64,000 nt of DNA, from assembly GCA_947172415.1 (NCBI GenBank), contig OX359198.1, forward strand, positions 6,789,401 through 6,853,400, written 5' to 3'. Of this stretch, positions 1 through 13,500 are shown piece after piece. Source of the stretch: Chondrosia reniformis. Its lineage: Eukaryota; Porifera; Demospongiae; Chondrillida; Chondrillidae. The notes below the pieces were generated by a model, which saw only the letters and a program-made list of their open reading frames with translations, had not been told where the DNA came from and searched no databases. How positions within the stretch are numbered: the first letter of the stretch is position 1; each line of letters starts with the position of its first letter. The translations under genes and the position numbers were made by a program.

Positions 1-3000
1 TCGCTTTTCCCAGTTCTCAGGTGAACCACTAATACTGCCTATGTCTTTAAACTTGCTTAAAACAATTCACTGATCTGGAAATAACGAGAAATATATTAAA
101 AAAGGTCCCAACCACAACCGTTTTCTTTGGACAAAACTTCATATAAATAGAAGCGAAAAACCTTATATAGTAGGCCTACCTGGACACATCTCTATGGTGG
201 TTGCGGTTCCCATAGAGGTTGGTAGCGCTTAGACTCTGAAGCTGTCTCCTAATCGGTTGGTGCCATAGAGACGTGCTCACCAATAATCCGGATTTCGGGG
301 GGGTTCCACGTAATGTGGGATTGGCATCTGATATCTTAGGATTCATATGAGTCGGCCATATCGAGAAGAGCTGGTTCTTCTCACGCAAGTGACACCCAAT
401 GCTCAACTCAGCAGTAATTTGCTTCGGCAGATTCGATTGAACGTTACCAACGATCCCGGCCTATGAGCGTCGTGGATGGTAGCGTTCGGTATGGTCCAAC
501 TTTTTTTCTTTGGAGTTTCGTTGGCTGTCGATTGACGAAATTTCACTTTAAAGAGATCCATATAAAATATATGGATAGATAGTACTTCAATAACAATCAA
601 GTACTACACAGTGCATATCCCTATGTATAAAAAATTGGAAAGTATTCTAGATTTTCAGATATAGTATGCAATTTTGTCTTTATTATAATATTATACCTTC
701 TAACGGTCGGCCATATATAGTATTACACAATTTTCTCTAACCAAACAGTACATTAACTGTAGTTCTGTAACTCCATCAATTGGAAAGAGGTGAAGCTGAA
801 ACTTGGTGTCAGCATTCACAGACATCTATAGAGCATGTCCAATGAGTTTTTAAAATTTTGATGAAACTTAAAATTTGCCCTATCTCTCACCATACATTAA
901 ATATGTATATCGGAATCTAATGTACATTTAGTTCTGTAACTCTGTCAATTGGAAAGAGATGAAGCTGAAACTTGGTGTCAGCATTTACAGACATCCATAA
1001 AACATATCCACAGAGTTTTCCAAATTTTGATGTTCACTCATATTTGCCCTATCTCTCACCATACATTAAATATGTATACCAGAATCTAATGTACATTTAG
1101 AACCGTAACTCTGTCAATTGGAAAGAGGTGAAGCTGAAACTTTGTGTCAGCATTCACAGACATCCATAAAACATATCCATAGAGTTTTCCAAATTTTGAT
1201 GTTCACTCATATTTGCCCTATCTCTCACCATACATTAAATATGTATATCGGAATCTAATGTACATTTAGTTCTGTAACTCTGTCAATTGGAAAGAGGTGA
1301 AGCTGAAACTTGGTGTCAGCATTCACAGACATCCATAAAACATATCCACAGAGTTTTCCAAATTTTGATGTTCACTCATATTTGCCCTATCTCTCACCAT
1401 ACATTAAATATGTATACCAGAATCTAATGTACATTTAGAACCGTAACTCTGTCAATTGGAAAGAGGTGAAGCTGAAACTTGGTGTCAGCATTCACAGACA
1501 TCCATAAAACATATCCACAGAGTTTTCCAAATTTTGATGTTCACTCATATTTGCTCTATCTCTCACCATACATTAAACATGTATATCGGAATCTAATGTA
1601 CATTTAGTTCTGTAACTCTTTCAATTGGAAAGAGGTGAAGCTGAAACTTGGTGTCAGCATTCACAGACATCCATAAAACATATCCACAGAGTTTTCCAAA
1701 TTTTTATGTTCACTCATATTTGCCCTATCTCTCACCATACATTAAATATGTATACCAGAATCTAATGTACATTTAGAACCGTAACTCTGTCAATTGGAAA
1801 GAGGTGAAGCTGAAACTTGGTGTAAGCATTCACAGACATCCATAAAACATATCCATAGAGTTTTCCAAATTTTGATGTTCACTCATATTTGCCTAATCTC
1901 TCACCATACATTAAATATGTATACCAGAATCTAATGTACATTTAGAACCGTAACTCTGTCAATTGGAAAGAGGTGAAGCTGAAACTTGGTGTCAGCATTC
2001 ACAGACATCCATAAAACATATCCACAGAGTTTTCCAAATTTTGATGTTCACTCATATTTGCCCTATCTCTCACCATACATTAAATATGTATATCGGAATC
2101 TAATGTACATTTAGTTCTGTAACTCTGTCAATTGGAAAGAGGTGAAGCTGAAACTTGGTGTCAGCATTCACAGACATCCATAAAACATATCCACAGAGTT
2201 TTCCAAATTTTGATGTTCACTCATATTTGCCCTATCTCTCACAATACATTAAATATGTATATCGGAATCTAATGTACATTTAGTTCTGTAACTCTGTCAA
2301 TTGGAAAGAGGTGAAGCTGAAACTTGGTGTCAGCATTCACAGACATCCATAAAACATATCCACAGAGTTTTCCAAATTTTGATGTTCACTCATATTTGCC
2401 TTATCTCTCACAATACATTAAATATGTATATCGGAATCTAATGTACATTTAGTTCTGTAACTCTGTCAATTGGAAAGAGGTGAAGCTGAAACTTGGTGTC
2501 AGCATTCACAGACATCTATAAAACATATCCACAGAGTTTTCCAAATTTTGATGTTCACTCATATTTGCCCTATCTCTCACCATACATTAAATATGTATAT
2601 CGGAATCTAATGTACATTTAGTTCTGCAACTCTGACAATTGGAAAGAGGTGAAGCTGAAACTTGGTGTCAGCATTCACAGACATCCATAAAACATATCCA
2701 CAGAGTTTTCCAAATTTTGATGTTCACTCATATTTGCCCTATCTCTCACCATACATTAAATATGTATATCGGAATCTAATGTACATTTAGTTCTGTAACT
2801 CTGTCAATTGGAAAGAGGTGAAGCTGAAACTTGGTGTCAGCATTCACAGACATCCATAAAACATATCCACAGAGTTTTCCAAATTTTGATGTTCACTCAT
2901 ATTTGCCCTATCTCTCACCATACATTAAACATGTATATCGGAATCTAATGTACATTTAGTTCTGTAACTCTGTCAATTGGAAAGAGGTGAAGCTGAAACT

Positions 3001-4868
3001 TGGTGTCAGCATTCACAGACATCTATAAAACATATCCACAGAGTTTTCCAAATTTTGATGTTCACTCATATTTGCCCTATCTCTCACCATACATTAAATA
3101 TGTATACCAGAATCTAATGTACATTTAGAACCGTAACTCTGTCAATTGGAAAGAGGTGAAGCTGAAACTTGGTGTCAGCATTCACAGACATCCATAAAAC
3201 ATATCCACAGAGTTTTCCAAATTTTGATGTTCACTCATATTTGCCCTATCTCTCACCATACATTAAATATGTATATCGGAATCTAATGTACATTTAGTTC
3301 TGTAACTCTGACAATTGGAAAGAGGTGAAGCTGAAACTTGGTGTCAGCATTCACAGACATCCATAAAACATATCCACAGAGTTTTCCAAATTTTGATGTT
3401 CACTCATATTTGCCCTATCTCTCACAATACATTAAACATGTATATCGGAATCTAGTGTACATTTAGTTCTGTAACTCTTTCAATTGGAAAGAGGTGAAGC
3501 TGAAACTTGGTGTCAGCATTCACAGACATCCATAAAACATATCCACAGAGTTTTCCAAATTTTGATGTTCACTCATATTTGCCCTATCTCTCACAATACA
3601 TTAAATATGTATACCAGAATCTAATGTACATTTAGAACCGTAACTCTGTCAATTGGAAAGAGGTGAAGCTGAAACTTGGTGTAAGCATTCACAGACATCC
3701 ATAAAACATATCCATAGAGTTTTCCAAATTTTGATGTTCACTCATATTTGCCTAATCTCTCACCATACATTAAATATGTATACCAGAATCTAATGTACAT
3801 TTAGAACCGTAACTCTGTCAATTGGAAAGAGGTGAAGCTGAAACTTGGTGTCAGCATTCACAGACATCCATAAAACATATCCACAGAGTTTTCCAAATTT
3901 TGATGTTCACTCATATTTGCCCTATCTCTCACAATACATTAAATATGTATATCGGAATCTAATGTACATTTAGTTCTGTAACTCTGTCAATTGGAAAGAG
4001 GTGAAGCTGAAACTTGGTGTCAGCATTCACAGACATCCATAAAACATATCCACAGAGTTTTCCAAATTTTGATGTTCACTCATATTTGCCCTATCTCTCA
4101 CCATACATTAAATATGTATATCGGAATCTAATGTACATTTAGTTCTGTAACTCTGACAATTGGAAAGAGGTGAAGCTGAAACTTGGTGTCAGCATTCACA
4201 GACATCCATAAAACATATCCACAGAGTTTTCCAAATTTTGATGTTCACTCATATTTGCCCTATCTCTCACCATACATTAAATATGTATACCAGAATCTAA
4301 TGTACATTTAGTTCTGTAACTCTGTCAATTGGAAAGAGGTGAAGCTGAAACTTGGTGTCAGCATTCACAGACATCCATAAAACATATCCACAGAGTTTTC
4401 CAAATTTTGATGTTCGCTCATATTTGCCCTATCTCTCACCATACATTAACTTTGTATACCAGAATTAAATGTACATTGAGGGCTGTCACTCTATCAAATG
4501 GAGCTAGAGATATGAAGCTAAATCTTTGTGTCAGCATTCACAGACATCTAATAAAACCGGCCTAGTTGAAATATCGATCATAGGCATTAATATTAATATC
4601 GTACAGGCAATAAATAACGGACCTCTCACTATATCTAGTTTTCTCTATCATGAAAAGTCGCTCTCCTCCCTCCACCAAGACACATACAGGCTTTTATCCA
4701 TTTGCCACAGTTTTGAGATGTATTGGAAATACTGCGTATGTGTGTAAAATTGCTTGGAACGATTCACTGGTCTGGAATTAAAGTGGAATAAATTGACGAT
4801 TTCTCGAAAATAATTGGGATCAGAAAAGTCGTTCTCCTCGGCCCATCAAGACACTTACAGGATTTTTT
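1..4868. repeat. First unit of a large (4.87 kb) tandem duplication
   Basis: Bases 1 to about 800 recur almost unchanged at 4869 to about 5670, an offset of 4868. Only scattered substitutions separate them (for example near 441/5304 and 552/5420). The first unit carries the long 169-bp satellite array; the second carries only two monomers before diverging near 5990. The repeated flank holds a short minus-strand open frame (176-406 and 5044-5304) that stays open in both copies, but I recognise no family in it and do not call it a gene. Confidence 0.9.
771..4553. repeat. Satellite array, about 22 monomers of 169 bp
   Basis: The motif ggaaagaggtgaagctgaaa recurs every 169 bases, from 782, 951, 1120 through 4331, which gives 22 monomer starts. 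Two variants alternate: one reads ttctgtaactctgtcaatt with tatatcgg, the other aaccgtaactctgtcaatt with tataccag. The last monomer (after about 4440) is degenerate. Short open frames across the array are by-products of the repeat. Confidence 0.95.
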
Positions 4869-4960
4869 TCGCTTTTCCCAGTTCTCAGGTGAACCACTAA
4901 TACTGCCTATGTCTTTAAACTTGCTTAAAACAATTCACTGATCTGGAAATAACGAGAAAT
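4640..4960. repeat. Diverged tandem duplication at the satellite edge
   Basis: The stretch from about 4651 to 4780 (starting aaaagtcgctctcctc) resembles 4826 to 4950 (starting aaaagtcgttctcctc), ending in both with a gattcactg/aattcactg ... tctggaa block. It links the satellite array to the start of the second large repeat unit. Confidence 0.6.
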
Positions 4961-5987
4961 ATATTAAAAAAGGTCCCAACCACAACCGTTTTCTTTGGAC
5001 AAAACTTCATATAAATAGAAGCGAAAAACCTTATATAGTAGGCCTACCTGGACACATCTCTATGGTGGTTGCGGTTCCCATAGAGGTTGGTAGCGCTTAG
5101 ACTCTGAAGCTGTCTCCTAATCGGTTGGTGCCATAGAGACGTGCTCACCAATAATCCGGATTTCGGGGGGGTTCCACGTAATGTGGGATTGGCATCTGAT
5201 ATCTTAGGATTCATATGAGTCGGCCATATCGAGAAGAGCTGGTTCTTCTCACGCAAGTGACACCCAATGCTCAACTCAGCAGTAATTTGCTTCGGCAGAT
5301 TCAATTGAACGTTACCAACGATCCCGGCCTATGAGCGTCGTGGATGGTAGCGTTCGGTATGGTCCAACTTTTTTTCTTTGGAGTTTCGTTGGCTGTCGAT
5401 TGACGAAATTTCACTTTAACGAGATCCATATAAAATATATGGATAGATAGTACTTCAATAACAATCAAGTACTACACAGTGCATATCCCTATGTATAAAA
5501 AATTGGAAAGTATTCTAGATTTTCAGATATAGTATGCAATTTTGTCTTTATTATAATATTATACCTTCTAACGGTCGGCCATATATAGTATTACGCAATT
5601 TTCTCTAACCAAACAGTACATTAACTGTAGTTCTGTAACTCCATCAATTGGAAAGAGGTGAAGCTGAAACTTGGTGTCAGCATTCACAGACATCTATAGA
5701 GCATGTCCAATGAGTTTTTAAAATTTTGATGAAACTTAAAATTTGCCCTATCTCTCACCATACATTAACTTTGTATACCAGAATCTAATGTACATTTAGT
5801 TCTGTAACTCTGTCAATTGGAAAGAGGTGAAGCTGAAACTTGGTGTCAGCATTCACAGACATTCATAAAACATATCCACAGAGTTTTCCAAATTTTGATG
5901 TTCACTCATATTTGCCCTATCTCTCACCATACATTAAATATGTATATCGGAATCTAATGTACATTTAGTTCTGTAACTCTGTCAATT
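4869..5987. repeat. Second, truncated unit of the large duplication with two satellite monomers
   Basis: This segment is colinear with 1 to about 950 at offset 4868. Satellite monomers start at 5650 and 5819, and a third is cut at 5988 (ggaaagatctatag), where unrelated sequence begins. Confidence 0.85.
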
Positions 5988-5989
5988 GG

Positions 5990-7072
5990 AAAGATCTATA
6001 GTTTATATAATTAAGCTGGTACTTAACATACGGAGAAGTGTATAATAAGTATGGCTGGTGCTTAACATTTTATACAATAATAGTGTTATAGTTTATATAT
6101 TAAGCTGGTGCTTAACATACGAAGAACTTCTTAATAAGTAGGCCTACACCTCTGATATTACTATGGTATTTGTAACTTGTACTAAATGTTTTATACATAA
6201 CTTAATATATGGTAAGAGCAAAGTTTATGTAAAAATCAAGTATGATTGTGCCACTTCATTTCGATTATTATGTACAATTATAACTAATTGTAACAGTAAA
6301 CTATATATATAGAATGTATAGTGTAGTAACAACCCCCATATTTGGGATATGTTCATGAAGATATAACCATAGACTCATGATGTATATCTCTCACCATGTA
6401 CATTTAGTATAACTCTGCCAATTGGGTATCATAATTTCTAAAACTCATTGGAAATGTTTCATATATGTCTGTGAATGCTGACCCAAAGTTTTATAGCTTC
6501 ATATTTGTCTACATAAATTTGCAGTAATGTATGATGCATGAGAGATAGGACACATTTCATCAAAATTTCTAAAACTCATTGATTTTTCATACATGCATGT
6601 CTGCGAACGTATATTTATAATTATAATTTATATAGACTGCTTATTTATGGGTGATCATGAGCGCCATGCATATTATCAATCATAAGATGCTTGCATATTA
6701 CTGAGTATTGCAATATATATACATATGTATTAAAGTTTTACAGGTATTTCTTCATACATATATGTTAAGAAACTTCTCCAATTTTTTGAAAATTCTGCAA
6801 CAATTGTTGAAATGCTCTAACATAGCTAAGTTTTATCACCAATTATCAGTAGATTTCGCCACAAACAGCCTTGTCAGGAATTAAACACCTTCATCTAACA
6901 GGTATTTGCTGTGAACTTTACTCTAGCCGATTACTACAAATAGTGGCACCAAATCAAAGCTAACAAGTTTTGCTTGCAAGTCGCGCCCTTCAAAGAGCAT
7001 CAGTACCTTGTTGCAGCCTTGTGCAGTTAGCCCCTTTCGCTAGTCTACTAGAATTTTACAGAAAGGTTTCCA
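5990..7072. other. Non-coding stretch upstream of the homeobox gene with repeat relics
   Basis: No coding exon was recognised. At 6003-6135 a ctggtgcttaacat motif occurs three times; the same motif appears in reverse at about 41988-42003 and similar sequence near 59014, so it belongs to a dispersed repeat. Around 6390-6620 there is a degraded satellite monomer in reverse orientation (gtctgtgaatgctgac is the reverse complement of the monomer's gtcagcattcacagac). The 5' untranslated region and promoter of the homeobox gene should lie at the right end. Confidence 0.6.
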
Positions 7073-8793
7073 ATGAGTGCTTTGAAGAATAACACTACGC
7101 CAGATCAAACGGCAGATGGACTTAATGGGCAACTTGTGAGAGCAGAAGTTACTATAAAGAAGGAAGCCCCCGAATCGCTAACAACAGAAGACAACTTCTT
7201 AAACAGTTAGTCTGAGTCTTAATCATAGAAGACATGCATGGTGCTATATTACATACTTGGTGCCTGTGTATAGTTTCAATTCGTGATCGTGCACGGGGTT
7301 CGATCATCGTCTCTAATACAATCCACAATTGAATGTGAAAACGAACTATCGAATTAATGTCTGTTTTGCTTGTAGACAAATCTGAAGGAGAACTGGCAGC
7401 TTCCAGGAAAGATAATGCAGCGTCTCCCCAACAGCAAACTGGACACGGTGAAACTAAGGTATATACTTTGCAATTGATTCCTATCATTTTATAAGGAAGA
7501 GTGCATTTAATCTTGTGCTAATATATGTTGTGTAACATATACAAATTTATTCCAATTTATTGTAATAGGCTGTAGAAGTTAAATCACAAATTACTGAAAA
7601 TGACGATCAGACTAAGGAGAAAATTGAAGGTAAACACGTCTTTCCTTTTCTCCCTCTCCCAATAATCACTTTAACACCTTTAAGCTGTTGGAGCTCGACT
7701 GATCAACACATCTATACATTTCCTTCACATAGTTGAGGCGACACAAAAGAGCACATCCAACCTGCCATTTGCAGGCCTCCAAAATCAGTGTGCTGAAGGT
7801 GAAAAGGCGTCCGAGGTAGCCAAGAAACCAACTACTGTAGAATCAGAGGAGTATTCTGAAGAAGAAGATGATTATGATGACTTTGAGCCAGCTAATAGAC
7901 CAAAGAGATGCAGAACTGCCTATAGCCTATACCAGCTGGATCAATTAGAGTGGGTGTTTACACAAACTCACTATCCTGATGTTCTCATTCGACAGGAACT
8001 CTCTACCAGGTTAACCATACCTGAGGCAAAACTACAGGTAATTTTATATTATTATTATTATTTGTCGATTTTCGGAACATTTTCGAGCAGCCTTCTATTC
8101 CAACTCAAAAATATTACCAGGAACTTAAATTATAATTCCAATTATTTTATAGATATGGTTTCAGAACAGAAGAGCTCGTTGGCGTAAGCAACAGAGAACT
8201 GGTTGTGTCAGCTCCAGGAGCAGACAAAGGAAGAGGCAGGTTGCTGCAGCCATGGCAACAATGCCTCATAATATGACAATGCCTACCCCAATGAATACAG
8301 TAGCTCCATGGGGACCACAGAACACTAATAATCACAGTAAGTTTATTATATACTGTTTGTGAGTTAATATATTTATATAGAGAATTCTAGACATCTCAAA
8401 CTTATTCCTATAAGTTATGACTAATATTTCTCTACTCTGTCTGTAGTTGGTCCTGTTGGCATGTACAATGGAGGCATTCCACCTATGAGTCAACCATCGC
8501 AGCAAGGGTTCTTTTACAGTATAGGGGATTCAAACTTACAAGGCCAAGCTATCACTTCAGGACCCCTTCCCAACACAAACCATCTCCCAATGCACTTACC
8601 ACCAATTGGGGCCCAAAATCTCCAGAGTCCCTCTCCATCCTCCTCACATTCCACACAAGCCCAACTCTCTCCAAAGAACATGCCATCTCCCTATAACCAC
8701 TATGTGCCTGTATCAGTGCCCCCACCCCCCATGACTCATGAAAATGGACCAGAGTATATGCCATTCCAAGTCATCCAAGTTACTGAACACTGA
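7073..8793 (+). CDS. Paired-like (PRD-class, Q50) homeobox transcription factor
   Basis: Six exons join in frame: 7073-7205, 7376-7458, 7569-7629, 7733-8037, 8153-8336 and 8447-8793, giving about 370 residues. The homeodomain spans about residues 149-208, starts in exon 4 (RPKRCRTAYSLYQLDQLEWV) and ends in exon 5 (IWFQNRRARWRKQQ). The intron falls just before the recognition-helix WFQNRR, a common site in PRD-class genes. Residue 50 is Gln and no paired domain is seen, so this is a paired-like factor, expected to bind TAAT-type sites as a nuclear protein. An acidic stretch (SEEEDDYDDFEP) precedes the homeodomain; the tail is rich in Pro, Met, Gln and Ser. I cannot assign a family such as Arx, Prrx or Otp. 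The ATG at 7073 is the first in frame in exon 1; the true start could lie further upstream. Confidence 0.88.
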
Positions 8794-9095
8794 CTTTGTA
8801 TATTACAACTACATTAAGTATTTGTTACTAAATAAGTACTCTTTTTATCATCCCCTGGAATTGTATATGTACTGTTAAGCACAAAATCCGGATAATTGTT
8901 TTTAATGCTACGTGTACACGTGCACATTCGACCTTTGACCTATTGATTGGTGTACAGTGGTATTATGTAATCTAGTTTTGTATGATAACCTTATGGTGCA
9001 ATCACTCGGGCGGATGTTCTAAGTTTCTTTGGAGTTTGAGTTCTCTCAGAAGATACGTATTATTGGCCAAACGTTTCGTCTATATTTGAGCTGAA
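8794..9095. other. Short intergenic gap
   Basis: This gap of 302 bp separates the homeobox stop from the next ATG on the same strand. It must hold the 3' untranslated region of one gene and the promoter of the other. I see no other feature in it. Confidence 0.5.
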
Positions 9096-10368
9096 ATGGT
9101 GTCCAAATCACTCGTCATTTTGATTACGGTGGTATCCGTGATTATTGCCATTCTCCTCTTTATTGGCATCATGATAGGAGTTTCCTTACAACGTCTATCT
9201 ACGCAAGAACGTACGTTACTCATTCATACCACTATTCCTTAAGCTAACTGTACAAGTATACCTTCCATCGTAATTAAACTTTTCTAGTGAATAGGTGGAT
9301 AATAGACATGGCTCATTAGTTTTAATTACATCGTATTAATAGATCCTGTTGGTTGTCTAGGACAACTGTATCCACGCCAATTAGACTAGACCATAAATGG
9401 ATCATATAAAATACGTATTGTAGTTTAGATGCTAATAGTCTTTGTCTAATATATATATATACGTATATGTGCTCTTTTACATGTGTCACTTGAATAAATA
9501 TTACACATTGAAGATATGTGTATCCACTCGCGACTGATTCAGTTTCTTTTCTCCTTATGCAGTTGGTCTGGTTTACGATGTGCATCAGCAGGTTTTGTAC
9601 GAGGAAACAAAAGGAGAGGGATTGCATTCTGGTCCACCAGGATTTGAGTTCATCAAGTTTCCGGCAGTGTTCCGTTCACAAGCTTACGATAACCTTCTCT
9701 GCTTGAACAAAGATGGAGTTGAGATTACCATTAGCGTGGACTTCCAATACAGACCGAACCGTGAACACATTCTTCCTCTTGCTTTGCAGTTTAGGAACGA
9801 AACAGTTTACTATGAAATAATTCAACAACAGGGAGAAACTGTTGTGTATAGGGTGTGTGGAAGATTTGACACTGAACAGTTTCAAACTGCTCGTGTGAGC
9901 ATAGAGAATGCTATCATAGAGACACTGCAGGAGGATATGAGCAAGTTTTACACTGACGTAGCCTCAGTCCAAGTGAGGAATATAGCACGACCTAGCCAAT
10001 TTGAGAGTGCTGTACGGGCCAAGGAGGCAGCAAGAGAGAACATTGAACTTGCACAGAATGAAAGAGGGAGGAGGATTATCGAAGTCACAACAAAGCTAAG
10101 AGAAACTGAAGCAGAAGCTGAAATCACTTTAGATCGAGCCAACTCAGATGCATCAGTCCTACTCACACAAGCCAACGCTACTGCCAAGGGGATTCTTGAG
10201 GAGTTTAGGACCGAGGTAGGCAGTTACCTTACTGTAATGAAGGCCAACAACCTGACCATTGAAGGCCTCCTGTCCTATTTGGGAACCAGGCTGATTGAAG
10301 AGAGCACTGATGAGGTGCATGTCAATATGGCGCATCCAGCAAAACCATCTTATGCTGATGAACTGTAA
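9096..10368 (+). CDS. Membrane-anchored SPFH/band 7 domain protein
   Basis: Two exons, 9096-9210 and 9563-10368, join in phase 1 to give about 306 residues. Residues about 7-30 form one hydrophobic N-terminal anchor (VILITVVSVIIAILLF), with a very short N-terminal tail. An SPFH domain follows (about 38-230), then a charged, Ala/Glu-rich helical segment (REIE/AEAEIT-like), typical of stomatin, prohibitin and flotillin relatives. These form ring-like oligomers on membranes. It is not a clear match to any one of those families: the anchor and length fit stomatin or prohibitin, while the sequence is divergent. Its exact role is unknown. Confidence 0.75.
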
Positions 10369-10581
10369 ATGCCTCATTTCCTTCATTTAGGCCTACATCT
10401 ACACCTGTAATTGTACTTTCGTATGCATATGTATTATATTAGTGTGTGGGATACAGTTTCCGCTATGCTAATAGCTGATCATAAAGTCACCGTTCAATGT
10501 GTGCGTTTCGTGATGGGTAATTATGCGGTAACGCCCATTATCATTAAGTTAATTAGTCGGGGATTCCCTTCCGTCTGTGAG

Positions 10582-13500
10582 ATGGAGTCCGTTAGAGACA
10601 ACATTAAGGGTACGCTTTTCAAATGGACTAACTACATTTCTGGTAAGGTAACACGCGAAAACATCAAATTAGGCGGTTACTAAATTGTTGTCACTGCTAC
10701 TGACAAACTCGGAAACGTGTTCCTTACGATAGTTCCAATTGTTCCTCGATTCTGCCCTTTCGATAAAGTATTTAAGATGTCCTATGTACCTGCATACTTG
10801 TTTTATCCTGTATTGTCTCGTTAAGAGTAGCCACTCCAGAAAACTAACAGATATAACATGGGAATATTGAGAATTCCTCGTACAATATGTTTCCTTTTCC
10901 ATCTTGCATGTTATTGTTGTACTTGTTATATGTGTGTACTTGTCCACATTTTGATGTTTAGCTGTGTGCGTTACACTCTTTCTCTGCGTTAGGCTGGCAA
11001 CCGAGATGGTTTGTGTTGCACTCCGGCATCCTCTCCTATTACTACTCTCCTGAGGAAGTACGGAATGGCTCAAGAGGGTCCTTCAAAGTGTCAGCTTATA
11101 ATATCGTAGGTATGTTTGTAACCATAACGGGGATGTGTGCCTTACTAATGTTATTTCCACTCCTCAATGAATTGATTACTTCCTTCCTGCCATGTATACA
11201 CAATTGCATATTTCTTGTATTCATTTTGAGGTGTCCTATGCAGCAGATAAGCAAGTGTGATATTTATTAAATGGCTTGCACCCCAATTCCAAACCTTTTC
11301 ACACAAGTACCAAAAATGAAACATTTTGTAGCAGTTGAAGTGAACTGTGTGTGTAACTCGTACTTGCTGCAGCTCATCCCACTGATAATCGCAGAATAGA
11401 GTTCCTCTCCAAGACTGGTGTACACCTCTATGTGAAAGCCTCTTCTACCTCGGACAGGCAGCAGTGGTTGCTAGCCCTTGGGGTTGCTAAGCAGAGTGAC
11501 CACACCTCCAATATGGTGGAGGCCTCTGGAAGGATAGAAAAGCATTTCAAGATGAAAATGGCTACCCTGCACCAGACATGTCAGACCCTAGTGCAGAAGA
11601 TAGCAATCATCAGGGAGGAATGTAGATCTACTGATGCAACCAAGGATACAAAGGTAAGCAGTCATAACAGGTGTAGTACAACTTCCAAAAGACTGCTTCG
11701 TTTGTGTCCCTCTTTACCTCTACATGCGGTTTATCACCAGATTTAAGTCCCCATGGCAATGGTGTATTAGATTATTTATGCAGTGTATCACTTTCCCCAA
11801 ATCTCAAAGTTTGATTGAATTGTGATTAATTGTCTACATCATTTGATAGGTCCTTGAGAAGACAGGAAAAGAGTTACAAATGACGTGTGATTCCTTCCTT
11901 GGAACGCTGGCAGACTGTATGGAGTTTGAGGAGCAGTTTAGGAAAGTTACAGTGAGTGACACAGATCTGTGATAACATTGTGTGAACAGAGCATAGGAGA
12001 CAGAGAGGGAGAGAGGAAACTTGTAGTGTACTAGTGTCTTCTCATTCTTCATATATTTAACGCCTGAGCTAACAACATTTAAGGACCAGTGGTCACACTT
12101 GATTTGATTTAGCTCATATTGCTCCATATCTATATCACAATTATAATAGAGTACACATCTATATCACAATTATAATAGAGTACATATCTATATCACAATT
12201 ATAATAGAGTACATACCTATATCACAATTGTAATAGAGTACATACCTATATCACAATTGTAATAGAGTACATACCTATATCACAATTGTAATAGAGTACA
12301 TACCTATATCACAATTATAATAGAGTACATACCTATATCACAATTGTAATAGAGTACATACCTATATCACAATTATAATAGAGTACATACCTATATCACA
12401 ATTATAATAGAGTACATACCTATATCACAATTGTAATAGAGTACATACCTATATCACAATTATAATAGAGTACACATCTATATCACAATTATAATAGAGT
12501 ACATACCTATATCACAATTGTAATAGAGTACATATCTATATCACAATTATAATAGAGTACATACCTATATCACAATTATAATAGAGTACATACCTATATC
12601 ACAATTATAATAGAGTACATACCTATATCACAATTATAATAGAGTACATACCTATATCACAATTATAATAGAGTACATACCTATATCACAATTATAATAG
12701 AGTACATATCTATATCACAATTATAATAGAGTACATACCTATATCACAATTGTAATAGAGTACACATCTATATCACAATTATAATAGAGTACATACCTAT
12801 ATCACAATTATAATAGAGTACATACCTATATCACAATTATAATAGAGTACATACCTATATCACAATTGTAATAGAGTACATACCTATATCACAATTGTAA
12901 TAGAGTACATACCTATATCACAATTGTAATATTATTATATTATTATATATCTATTATAATTGTGATATAGAACTCACACATCTATATCACAATTGTAATA
13001 GAGTACATACCTATATCACAATTGTAATAGAGTACATACCTATATCACAATTATAATAGAGTACATACCTATATCACAATTATAATAGAGTACATACCTA
13101 TATCACAATTATAATAGAGTACATACCTATATCACAATTGTAATAGAGTACATACCTATATCACAATTGTAATAGAGTACATACCTATATCACAATTATA
13201 ATAGAGTACATACCTATATCACAATTGTAATAGAGTACATACCTATATCACAATTGTAATAGAGTACATACCTATATCACAATTGTAATAGAGTACATAC
13301 CTATATCACAATTGTAATAGAGTACATACCTATATCACAATTATAATAGAGTACATACCTATATCACAATTGTAATAGAGTACATACCTATATCACAATT
13401 ATAATAGAGTACATACCTATATCACAATTGTAATAGAGTACATACCTATATCACAATTATAATAGAGTACATACCTATATCACAATTATAATAGAGTACA

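Noticed and set aside
4329..4747. Short plus-strand open frames at the end of the satellite
   Set aside because: They are made of satellite monomer sequence and have no family resemblance.
5044..5304. Minus-strand frame of 86 codons conserved in both copies of the large duplication
   Set aside because: The copies are almost identical DNA, so lack of stops is not evidence of selection; no domain recognised.
7152..7487. Minus-strand frame of 111 codons
   Set aside because: It overlaps homeobox exons 1 and 2 antisense and has no recognisable product.
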